From assembly GCA_032717465.1 (NCBI GenBank), contig CM064681.1, positions 12,549,454 to 12,613,453 on the forward strand: a stretch of 64,000 nt of DNA, in the 5' to 3' direction. The notes under the pieces were generated by a model. The model was given only the letters and a program-made list of their open reading frames with translations. It was not told the DNA's origin and searched no databases. Shown in pieces: positions 56,111-64,000 of the stretch (position 1 is the stretch's first letter; the number at the start of each line of letters is the position of its first letter). The position numbers and the translations under genes were made by a program. The stretch is from Coenobita brevimanus. Taxonomy: Eukaryota; Arthropoda; Malacostraca; Decapoda; Coenobitidae.

Positions 56111-56471
56111 GTGTTGTTTATTTCAGGTTAAAGTGTATGCTGAACACTGAAACGTTTGCTTAATAGCGAGAACATTCATTGATTGTGTTTGGTTTTCTTT
56201 GACAGATCTGTAGAACGAAGACTACATAGTGCATAGATGTTCCTCTTCTGACTTTCATGTAAAATTGTAGTGCTCGTTGTTTCTAGGAAGCATGGTGAAT
56301 ATTTCTATATTTTTCCTGTCATGTTAACCAGATGGCGTAGTGGGTGGGAGAGTGGCTTCCTCTTTCTATCCTTCACTCGTAGAGGCGGGTTACATTTTAG
56401 TACAATTTGCAGTTTTTCCAATACATAACATCGTCATTGACCCACAGGTTCCCTGTTTTATGTACCCTTCC

Positions 56472-56540
<69 letters not shown>

Positions 56541-56654
56541 GTGCGCGGGCGCGCGAGGTTTTAATCTAAGTGACGAACGATATGATGACAGAGTGGGGAA
56601 GTAAGGTGGCGAAGGAGGAAAGGAAGGAGCTAACTGTGGAAATACTGAATTAGT
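56111..56654. other. LINE 3' region and (TC)n microsatellite
   Basis: 56,111-56,330 is probably the 3' untranslated part of the CR1/L2-like copy. A TC run lies at 56,476-56,538, followed by a GCGTGCGCGGGCGCGCGAGG block. No gene is present. Confidence 0.5.
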
Positions 56655-57150
56655 CCATCCACCATCCAATCCTCTGTTGCCCCATGAGGAGCAGAGGAGC
56701 CAGGGGTTAGGTAAGTTGGTCCTGACACATAATATGAGAATGACCAGCCTCATTCATCCGTGAATGGCATTACGTAAGCAGTAAACCTCAACCACTCCTT
56801 GGATATAAATCTACAGTCTCAATCCGATTGGAGCACCTTAATTACCCACTAAACCACCAGGCGCCATAATTTGGTTATATGGTTACCACCCAGCATGGTA
56901 AATGGTTTCCTGGTGTACAGGAAACCATTTGGGTTGTCACTCAGTGTGGAGTCATCCATAGGCAGTATTAAGGGGAAGGAATAAAGGAAAGAAAGACAGA
57001 AGAGGGAGTGAAAAGTCACAAGAAGGCAGAAGGAAGTGGGAATAGTGAAAGAAAGAACGACATAAGAGGAAGGAAGGACGAGAGGAGAGGGCAGACAACC
57101 AAAGCAGCACTACATCTAGTGAGTGGATGGTGAGCGCCCCCACTTACCTA
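56655..57150. repeat. Composite interspersed repeat, copy 1 (GGTTATATGG family)
   Basis: From CCCATGAGGAGCAGAGG through CTCAATCCGATTGGAGCRCC and ACCACCAGGCGCCA to GGTTATATGGTTACCACCC, then the GGTTTCCTGG palindrome, TGTCACTCAGTGTGG, a GGAAAGAAAGACAGAAGAGG purine tract and the end GTGAGTGGATGGTGAGCGCC. The minus strand at about 56,872-56,800 (GCGCCTGGTGGTTTAGTGGG) looks tRNA-like, hinting at a SINE head in the opposite direction. The copy at 58,672-59,495 has the same order. Confidence 0.75.
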
Positions 57151-57583
57151 GAAAGCCTGAATAGAAAGATTATATAAAAGGTAGAAATAACTTAAGGAAA
57201 GCTTGAAGGCGTAAAGGAAAGAACATAGAGATTGATGATTGGATTTGCGGAGGAAATGAAGAATGGAAACATGGATCGAAGAAAATAAAATAAAAATGTT
57301 CAATGAAGAAACCGGGAATAAGTCATGAAAACAGGGAAGGAACAGCTAAGAAAGAGAAACTGAGGAAGAAGGGAAAAGGAAGAAGTAAAGAAAGAAGAGA
57401 AAATATCAGAGAAAGGAAAGAAACGAAAACAAGAGACAGAGAAGAAACTAGATAGAGAAAAATAGAAAGAGTGGAGGAAGGAAGAAAAAATGAGGGAAAA
57501 GTAGGTGAGAAAAAAGAAAATAGGTTAAAGAATAACAAACTGGAAATAAAGAAATATAAAAGCTTCATAATTATTGATCGTTT

Positions 57584-57588
<5 letters not shown>

Positions 57589-57629
<41 letters not shown>

Positions 57630-57749
57630 CGTAAACTCAGGAAGACAGACACACACCTATCAAAACGTAGCACCAAATCTCGCTTCCTCCCCGATCTATG
57701 GTATATTTAACCAGATAACAGATCACACTGATAAATGAACGACAAAGTT

Positions 57750-57782
<33 letters not shown>

Positions 57783-57785
57783 CAG
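57589..57785. repeat. (CA)n and (TA)n microsatellites
   Basis: A CA run lies at 57,589-57,627 and a TA run at 57,757-57,782. The region before them (57,150-57,560) is an A/G-rich tract that generates Phe/Ser-rich frames on the minus strand. Confidence 0.85.
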
Positions 57786-58400
57786 TACCAACCAATAGGA
57801 GGTCATTTGGCCACAGGTAATACACGCTCGAACAACTGGACCCAGCAGCCCAGTTTTTGTCATGTACACTCACATGACCTCCAGTTTGGACATAGGCTAT
57901 GTGAAGTTGACCTCCGAGGTCATTTGAGGTCACCGGTAATAGTAAACGAGTGTGCACAAATATTGTGCGTTAGTTTGCGAAAACTGAAATAGAAAGTTCC
58001 TGGACCTCTTGTCATCCTTCTTCAAAGCATGAGAGGTACATGGTCTTACTGGAGTAGAAAGAGATTGAACTAGAACAAATAGGATTAGAGTATTCGACTT
58101 TTTGGACCGGGCAATGCCTGGTACTCCTGCGGTGACCTCAGATAACCTCGGAGGTCAATCTCACTTAGCCTATGTGCGAAATGGAGATCATGTGAGTCTC
58201 CATGCCATAAACTTGGCTGCTGAGTCTAGTTGTTCGAGCGTGTATGACCGGTGACCTCAAATGACCTCCAACCAGTGATCTGAAATTACCTCGGAGGTCA
58301 ACCTCACATAGCCTATATCCATACTGGAGGTCATGTGAGTCTCCATGTCAAAAACTGGGTTGCAGGGGTACCCGGCGTTGCCCGCGTTAAAAAGGCAAAT
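57785..58400. repeat. Inverted/direct array of ~110-130 bp GGAGGTCA units
   Basis: One unit lies in one orientation (57,790-57,945: ACACGCTCGAACAACT, CTCACATGACCTCCAG, CATAGGCTATGTGAAG, TTGACCTCCGAGGTCA). Two lie in the opposite orientation (58,130-58,240 and 58,245-58,360: CCTCGGAGGTCAA, CACATAGCCTATRT, GGAGGTCATGTGAGTCTCCA, AGTTGTTCGAGCGTGTATGA). A hairpin with a spacer of about 180 bases is possible. It is non-coding. Confidence 0.75.
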
Positions 58401-58551
58401 ACTCTATCAGTGACCTCAGATTACCCAGATCTGAATTTTGACCCCTCTATAACCATCCTTTGGCCACTCTGATTCATGATATATATGGGTTTGGGGGTCT
58501 CTGCTCTTGGTTTGGGCGTGACTGAAGGACAAACAAACAAATAACGCTGTT

Positions 58552-58658
<107 letters not shown>

Positions 58659-58671
58659 ATTATCGAATCCT

Positions 58672-59489
58672 ATATTGAACCATGAGGAGCGTAGGAGCCC
58701 GGGGCTAGGCAGTTGGTCCCGACATTTAAGATGACAGTGACCAGCTTCACTCTCTCTGAGTAGCATTACATGAGCAATCAACCCCAACCATCCCTTGGAT
58801 ATAAACCTTCACCAGCTCAATCCGATTGGAGCGCAATAATTACCCACTAAACCACCAGGCGCCAAAATTTGGTTATATGGTTAGCATCCAGTAGGAGGTG
58901 GCTGAATCGGTAGAGAGGCGGCCTGCAGTCCTGATGGACCCAGGTTCGAATCCCGGCAGGGGCAGGGAACAGTTTAAGGATTTGAATTTCATAAAAGCAG
59001 ACTTTCCTGATCTACCAGATAACCCGCCAACATGTCATAAAAGTACCCCCGCTAATACCAATACACCAGTCCTGTATGAGACAGCCCTAGCATGTATTCA
59101 ATATGGATGGTGGGTGTTAGCGCCGAAGTGGTGACATGTAGAGAGGAGTATGATATGTAGGAGGACTACTGGGCCTTGAGAGCAGGCTGTGAAGCCTATG
59201 CCCACAGTCGGACACATTAAAAAAGAAAAAAATGGATTCCCGGTGGACAGGAAACATTTGGCTTATCACTCAGTGTAGGGTCACCCACAAGCAGAAAGAA
59301 GATGAAAGAATGAAGGAAAGAAAGATAGAAGAGGGAGTGTAAAGTCACCTGTAGGCAGAAGGACAAGGAAAGAATGAAGGAAAGAAAGACAGAAGAGGAT
59401 GGAAGGAAAGTAGGATAGAGGAGAGGAAAACGCAGACACCTGACAGCAGCACTGCATCGAGTGAGTGGATGGTGAGCGCCCTCACCTAC

Positions 59490-59575
<86 letters not shown>
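58672..59575. repeat. Composite interspersed repeat, copy 2, with (TA)n tail and nested SINE
   Basis: It repeats the order of 56,655-57,150. The GGTTATATGGTTAGCATCCAG part is interrupted at about 58,893 by a tRNA-SINE and resumes at about 59,232 with GGATTCCCGGTGGACAGGAA, TATCACTCAGTGTAGGG, the AAAGAAAGAC purine tract and GTGAGTGGATGGTGAGCGCC. A TA tail of about 80 bases follows (59,494-59,572). The same terminus is followed by (CA)n(TA)n in the 12.2 kb copy. Confidence 0.8.
58893..59231 (+). mobile_element. tRNA-derived SINE, copy 2
   Basis: The head reads GGAGGTGGCTGAATCGGTAG with box B as GGTTCGAATCCCGGC, closer to a real tRNA than copy 1. The body AGGATTTGAATTTCATAAAA, TACACCAGTCCTGTATGAGA and GCGCCGAAGTGGTGACATG follows, then GAAGCCTATGCCCACAGTCG and an A-rich tail (59,217-59,231). 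It is about 340 bases long, the same as copy 1. The inserted site is the middle of the composite repeat. No clear flanking duplication was found. Confidence 0.88.
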
Positions 59576-59577
<2 letters not shown>

Positions 59578-59584
59578 ATTTTTA

Positions 59585-60310
59585 TATCACCTGGGAAGGA
59601 GTCTGGCAATGCATGTTTTTTGGTCGAGTTTCTTTGATTGTTTCTTTGTGACTTTGTTTATTTCCTTGTTTGTTAGCAACATTACAGAATAATGGGAAAA
59701 TGAAATGACATGAAACTTTCAGGATATGTGGGCACTTGTCCCAAAATGAAGTGATAAAATTTTTGAGGTAATCGAGTAACCTTGAAAGGTCAAAATCAAG
59801 GTCAAGGATTTTCAGAGCTCTATAACTTGAAACCGGTTGCAGATATATTTACCATTATCAACATACATCAGTTCTCAGATGGTCTTTCATTTGGCACTAA
59901 GACCTTTGACTATGAGTAACCTTGAAAGGTCAAACTCAAGGTCATGGATATTTAGGCAGCTATAACTCGAAGCTGGTTGTGGATAGACATTTGCTATTAT
60001 CAACATATAGGAAGTCCCATATGGACTTTTAATTGGTACCATGACTTTTGACCTTAGGTGACCCTGAAAGATCAAACTCAATGTCACAGATATACAGGGG
60101 GTATAGATCGAAACTGTTTGAAGATAAAGAGCTATTTATTGCTATCAACAGTCGAACCCATTGTGGCATATTTTACAAATAATCATTGTTGACTGATAAG
60201 TTCCATTTCCTTTGCACCACTAGTTTATACTTTAAGTATTTACTGACACTAAATGGGCAGTACTGATTCAGTATTTAACCCCCATCCGCTGGGTTTTTTC
60301 CGACGTCGTC
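59585..60310. repeat. Dispersed ~0.7 kb repeat made of ~150 bp units, copy 1
   Basis: After GGAGTCTGG and TTTCTTTG(A/T)TTG comes a row of units near 59,770, 59,915 and 60,050. Each has GTAACCTTGAAAGGTCAAA-type text, TCAAGGTCA, a TATAACT(T/C)GAA phrase, TATCAACATA and TTTCAT(T/C)TGGCACYA-like text. It closes with CAGTACTGATTCAGTATTTA. The same order, with about two units, is at 63,305-63,830. It could be a non-coding transposon or an old satellite. Confidence 0.78.
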
Positions 60311-60713
60311 CACTGCTCCCTATAGGGAATTTCTGTGATTCTGGAAGAAAAATACCCTTATTTCAAACCCTAATATCTGCCAAACTATAATAGCTAGGAA
60401 AAAAATTAAAGATACATAAGACTCACCAACTCTTCCTCTTTCAAATAAAAATATCCCCAAGTCTCCAGGTGGTACCGTCGATAAGTAAGGATAAGCTAAA
60501 TATGACTGGTTTTCCATATTTTGGCGGGCTAATCTCGGTGCGCACCACTGCCAGTGACCGTGGATTTGCTGGCTAGCCTTGGCAGCACTGACTAGAGTGG
60601 TGATTGTAACACTGCCCGGCCTCTAAGAATATTCCATTCATTCTATCGATTTTTCCTTACTCACAGTTGTAGGGATGCGTCATCACCCTGTCCATGTGGC
60701 TCCCCATAGGTTG
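60311..60713. other. Intergenic, no feature seen
   Basis: Short AT-rich and GC-mixed DNA between the repeat and the I-like LINE. No coding signal. Confidence 0.35.
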
Positions 60714-62266
60714 TTGTTGTTCGATATTTGCCCACACTTGGTGGGTATGGGCAAACTAAGAGCACATCAGGATAGCGCCAACAGTGCGCTTGCTGATTTA
60801 CCTAGGGGGCGGATAATCGCTTATTAGGGATACTAGAATATTAAAAGGGGTGTGGGCAACAATGCCGGCTGCTTCAATGAAAGCGTTATCAGGCTGAGTG
60901 ATGCCCATGTCGGGGCGAGATCTGAGCTGGGCAGTGGCTGGGCAGTCAAGAAGATAATGGATTAGGGGCTCCTCAGCCCTCTCAAGGCAGTGCGGGCATG
61001 GCTCAGGTGCAACCCCAGATCTCTGACTGTAACAGGGGAATCCCAACCGTAAATGCTGGAACCATACTAACAGGTAGTTAGGCAGGCCAGGTGGAGGCAG
61101 GAGCGGTAGATATGTCGTGGCTGTTGCATACCACAGGGCAGATTGAGAGCCCTCCGCGACACACAGTTGGTGAGTCTCCCGGAACAGCCTGCCAATAGTG
61201 CCAGCCAGGGTGGCAATGGTGTTAGAGGTGCTGGGGCGTACTGGGAACGTGATTTTGGGGAGAGAGCAGGCTGAGCGTGCAGCGGCATCAGCCCGCTCAT
61301 TCCCAAGGATCCCGACATGCCCTGGAATCCAGTGTAGGATGATGGTGGTGCCTCTGCTGGTGAGGAGGAAGGCGACTGAGTAAATCTCCATTAGGAGAGA
61401 GACATTGTCTGTGCAGGAGAATGAGCGCAACCCCCGAAGGGATGACAATGAATCTGTGTGTATGATGATCCGCCGATGCTGGTTGAGCTGTGCATGGCGT
61501 AATGCCCCGAGAATTGTGACTAATTCTGCCTGGAAGGCAGAGACCCCAGGAGAGAGTCGCCAAGATTCACTGTATTTTCCCAAGACAAACACCGACCTGG
61601 CAGAGCCATCAGAACACACAGATCCGTCTGTGTAGTACACGGCAGAGTCAGGGGAGTTGAGAGCAGCCACCCTGCTAAGGCCCTCCTGTCGCAGAAGGGC
61701 GGGGATGGAAGCATGTGGGTGAGCTTTGGTGGGGCAGTGTATTTTATATGGAAGAGGAGCCCATGGCGGAGGATCGGTGTATCCAGGGTGGGGGGAGTCA
61801 GGTTCCCTACAGATATCTGGGGCGGCTCCAAGGCTGTGCACTAAGGCAGCAGTGGTGCGGGCCCAATCATGCTCTGGACAAGGGTCAGGTGGGTGGTTCA
61901 AGAGGCTTCTGAGTGCTGAGACTGGTAGATGTTGTCGATGCTGGACTAGCTGGAGGGTGGTAACTGCAGCCCGGAGAGCAAAGCGATGCTTCAAGGACGG
62001 CAAACCACTCTCAGCCCTTAGGTTCGCAATTCGGGTCCAACGGGGAGCTCCCAACATGACTCGCAGGGCGTCATTTTGCAGGACCTCTAGCGACCTGGTG
62101 GATGGGGGGGCAAGGCCGGTCAGGCATATGGCACTGTAGTCCACCAGCGAACGGACCGCATGTACATAAAAGGTTCTCAGGATCCCCATTGGGTTTTCTG
62201 CCCATTTCATGGTGCCATTATGCCCTGTAGGTGTGTGGGAAAAGAATAGCCCTTTGATTTTCTGTA
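60714..62266 (-). mobile_element. I-like LINE, 5'-truncated 3' half
   Basis: On the minus strand the insertion carries the end of the RT and an RNase H domain, then a short 3' region ending in AACAACAACAACC at about 60,704-60,716. The coding frame is open from after a stop near 62,264 to 60,798. The 5' truncation point lies near 62,215-62,266. RNase H at the C-terminus places it with I, R1, LOA or Nimb-type elements. No poly(A) is present; a short CAA-type tail is used instead. Confidence 0.8.
60798..62210 (-). CDS. RT C-terminus plus RNase H of an I-like LINE (470 codons open)
   Basis: This is the longest clean frame in the window. Residues 1-80 are the RT thumb (FYVHAVRSLVDYSAICLTGL, LEVLQNDALRVMLGAPRWTR, LRAESGLPSLKHRFALRA). 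Residues 190-315 are RNase H, which removes template RNA, with all catalytic positions visible: D195 (YYTDGS), E229 (AFQAEL), D253 (HTDS), H298 (GHVG) and D308 (NERADAAA). A CCHC-type finger follows: C405, C408, H418, C423. The RT palm and nuclease are missing, so the product alone could not move the element. The frame extends upstream of this methionine to a stop near 62,264, so the start is arbitrary. The lack of stops over 470 codons contrasts with every other LINE here and suggests a young copy. Confidence 0.85.
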   Translation of the reverse strand: MKWAENPMGILRTFYVHAVRSLVDYSAICLTGLAPPSTRSLEVLQNDALRVMLGAPRWTRIANLRAESGLPSLKHRFALRAAVTTLQLVQHRQHLPVSALRSLLNHPPDPCPEHDWARTTAALVHSLGAAPDICREPDSPHPGYTDPPPWAPLPYKIHCPTKAHPHASIPALLRQEGLSRVAALNSPDSAVYYTDGSVCSDGSARSVFVLGKYSESWRLSPGVSAFQAELVTILGALRHAQLNQHRRIIIHTDSLSSLRGLRSFSCTDNVSLLMEIYSVAFLLTSRGTTIILHWIPGHVGILGNERADAAARSACSLPKITFPVRPSTSNTIATLAGTIGRLFRETHQLCVAEGSQSALWYATATTYLPLLPPPGLPNYLLVWFQHLRLGFPCYSQRSGVAPEPCPHCLERAEEPLIHYLLDCPATAQLRSRPDMGITQPDNAFIEAAGIVAHTPFNILVSLISDYPPPR

Positions 62267-63304
62267 CTCATTTCTTACATCAGTTATAACAATTTCCCTC
62301 TTCTACGGCACTTATATTTGCACTTATCACGATTACGGGTAATTGCACTTTGGGAAGTAAATGATCTGGCTGTTTCATGCAGTATGGTTGAGTATGAGGT
62401 AATTACTTGTACAGAAATTGTGACTAAGTTGTACTAATCAGAGACATCGTGAAAATATTACTAACGTTATACACAACTTACATTTTTTGTACTTTACATC
62501 ACAAATACACTTATGCTCACATATTAGCCATTATATTCTGAGTAACAAGGGAAAAAATTTAGTTACAGCCAACCAGGTCATTTTCTTTCTCTCCCATGCA
62601 CTTTTGGTTTTCTTTCATTGTACCAGACTGAGTTACTGAAGGTAATTCCAATCACTGTTTCACAAATAACCATAAACAATAACACTTATTGCAATGCACT
62701 TGTAAAACTTATTATAAAACACTTACTTCATAACACTTACTAGATATAACTTCTCTTACATTTCACATATGTATAAGAACAACACACTTTTGCATATCTG
62801 TTTACTATTTACAATTTCCCACACACCTGCTCAGTCACTGAGCCCTTTCCCCAGTGGTAAAAGTAGAACTTTTGCAGGGATCAATGATGCAATCGGCCCC
62901 ACGCATAGAGGATAGAATCAGACGAGGAGGTTGAGGAAGACATCACTCTACACTCTACCAGCGCCGTGTGCAGACTGAGCCGTGTGTCAGTGCCTTGGGT
63001 ACCTACCTACCCTATGGTTGTCATAGAAAATGGTCGCAGGTTCAAAGGGTGGTGGGAAGATGATTGTGGCTAATCCCATCAATTGGTGGTGTTCCGCGCC
63101 CCAAATCGTGGCAGTATAACACGTTAACTGGCATGTAGGGGTTAACAGCAATAAATTAATTTCTGTCTGGAGAGGTTTGTTGTTCCTGGTGCCATTTGCT
63201 TAATTAGTTTCTTCCTCTCTTTCTTCCTTCTTTTTTCTACATCCTTTCATCTCCTTTACATTTATATTCTGTAGCCCTTCTCATCCTGTTTCGTTAATAG
63301 TTTT
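62267..63304. other. Intergenic, no feature seen
   Basis: AT-rich DNA with no recognised gene. A phrase at 63,130-63,210 (GGGGTTAACAGCAATAAA, then GAGGTTTGTTGTTCCTGG) also occurs in changed form at 63,760-63,810, linking it to the following repeat. Confidence 0.4.
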
Positions 63305-63830
63305 CTTGCCCGGGACGGAGTCTGGTGAGGAACTGTTTTTGGCTGAATTTCTTTGTTAGCAACATCACACTAAACAGTTGAATGAAATTATACGAAACTT
63401 TCCGGATATGTGAGCACTGGTTTAAAAAGGAAGTGATTTAAATTTTGGATGTAATCGAGTGATCGTGAAAGGTCGAAATCAAGGTCATAGGTTTTCAGGG
63501 AGCTATATCTTGAAACTGGTTGAAGATAGAGATGTTTACTATTGTCAACATACAGGAGCTCCCATTTGGGCTTTCATCTGGCACCAATACGTTTGACCTT
63601 ACATGACTTTGAAAGATCAGACTCAAGGTCACGGATATTCAGAGGGCTATAACTCAAAACTATTAATTAGTATTGAAGGATAACAAGTTCTGTTTCAACT
63701 GCACCATTACCATGAACCATAATTGTTTACTAACATCAAATGGCAGTACCGATTCAGTATTTAACAGCAATAAAAATCCGCTGTTGGGCGAGGTTTGTTG
63801 TGCCTGGCACCACTTTTTTTCAAGCCTTCC
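63305..63830. repeat. Dispersed repeat made of ~150 bp units, copy 2
   Basis: Same order as 59,585-60,310: CGGGACGGAGTCTGG, TTTCTTTGTTAGCAACAT, GTGATCGTGAAAGGTCGAAA, TCAAGGTCA, TTTGACCTTACATGACTTTG, TCAAGGTCACGGATATTC and TACCGATTCAGTATTTA. One unit fewer than copy 1. Confidence 0.78.
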
Positions 63831-63934
63831 CCTTTTTCATTTACAATTCCTCCCATGCTCTCTGTTCTTTCTCTTTCTCCCAAGTTTGTTGTTTATTTTT
63901 TACCTTTGTCACTGTCCAGATTTTCTACTTGTTA

Positions 63935-64000
63935 TCTTCTCTGTCTGTTTGTCTGTCTGTCTGTCTCTGTTTCTGTCTGTCTGTCTGTCTCTGTCTCTGT
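63935..64000. repeat. (TCTG)n microsatellite at window edge
   Basis: TCTG/TCTC repeats run off the end of the window. Confidence 0.9.

Noticed and set aside
56539..56560. CpG-island promoter at the CGTGCGCGGGCGCGCG stretch
   Set aside because: The GC stretch is only about 20 bases at the edge of a TC microsatellite, with no gene next to it.

Overview
This is a stretch of eukaryotic, intergenic-type DNA built almost entirely of transposable elements and simple repeats. I found no host protein-coding gene, no intact rRNA or tRNA gene and no CRISPR array. The setting suggests an arthropod, most likely a decapod crustacean: very dense dinucleotide to tetranucleotide microsatellites, TTAGG/CCTAA-rich patches (the arthropod telomere motif), a metazoan 5S rRNA-derived sequence, and decayed jockey-like, RTE-like, CR1/L2-like and I-like non-LTR retrotransposons beside Tc1/mariner, piggyBac, hAT and PIF/Harbinger DNA elements. 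The organism call is inference.

Layout. 1-6.1 kb: AT-rich and repetitive DNA with a ~60 bp satellite-like array (2.94-3.51 kb). 6.1-8.9 kb: microsatellite, a minus-strand RTE-A 3' end, then a jockey-like element with its poly(A). 8.9-12.15 kb: a nearly full-length minus-strand RTE-B element, joined tail-to-tail to the jockey. 12.2-18.2 kb: a jockey 3' fragment fused to the best RTE-A copy, interspersed repeats with microsatellite tails, and a hAT-type element carrying a 5S-derived SINE. 19.6-27.5 kb: a piggyBac-type element with perfect TTAA flanks, a GC-rich block of unknown nature, a 39 bp x4 tandem repeat and a MITE. 28.4-31.95 kb: an RTE-B copy split by a 1.56 kb terminal-inverted-repeat element with an unusual ORF and by a truncated LINE. 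32.2-37.5 kb: a 1.2 kb inverted-repeat element, a BovB/RTE-type endonuclease relic, a tandem array derived from RTE-A, and a truncated RTE-A.

38.7-56.3 kb appears to be one nested stack. The outer shell is a CR1/L2-like LINE. Inside it sit a jockey element of about 3.7 kb (itself split by a 1.1 kb mariner-type element, a 5.5 kb foldback element and a 2.2 kb Harbinger element) and an RTE-A copy split by a tRNA-derived SINE. 56.6-64 kb holds two copies of a composite repeat, a second tRNA-SINE, two copies of a ~0.6 kb repeat built of ~150 bp units, and an I-like LINE 3' half with a 470-codon open frame and a complete RNase H site.

The most interesting systems are (1) the 28,499-30,060 element, whose perfect 10 bp inverted repeats and TTA duplications define a DNA transposon around a protein family I know only as an unnamed arthropod repeat protein; (2) the RTE-A LINE and a 5S rRNA-derived SINE that share the same 3' end; and (3) the 5.5 kb foldback element with ~1.3 kb arms. 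Most reading frames longer than 60 codons are shadows of microsatellites or of these elements and were left out.
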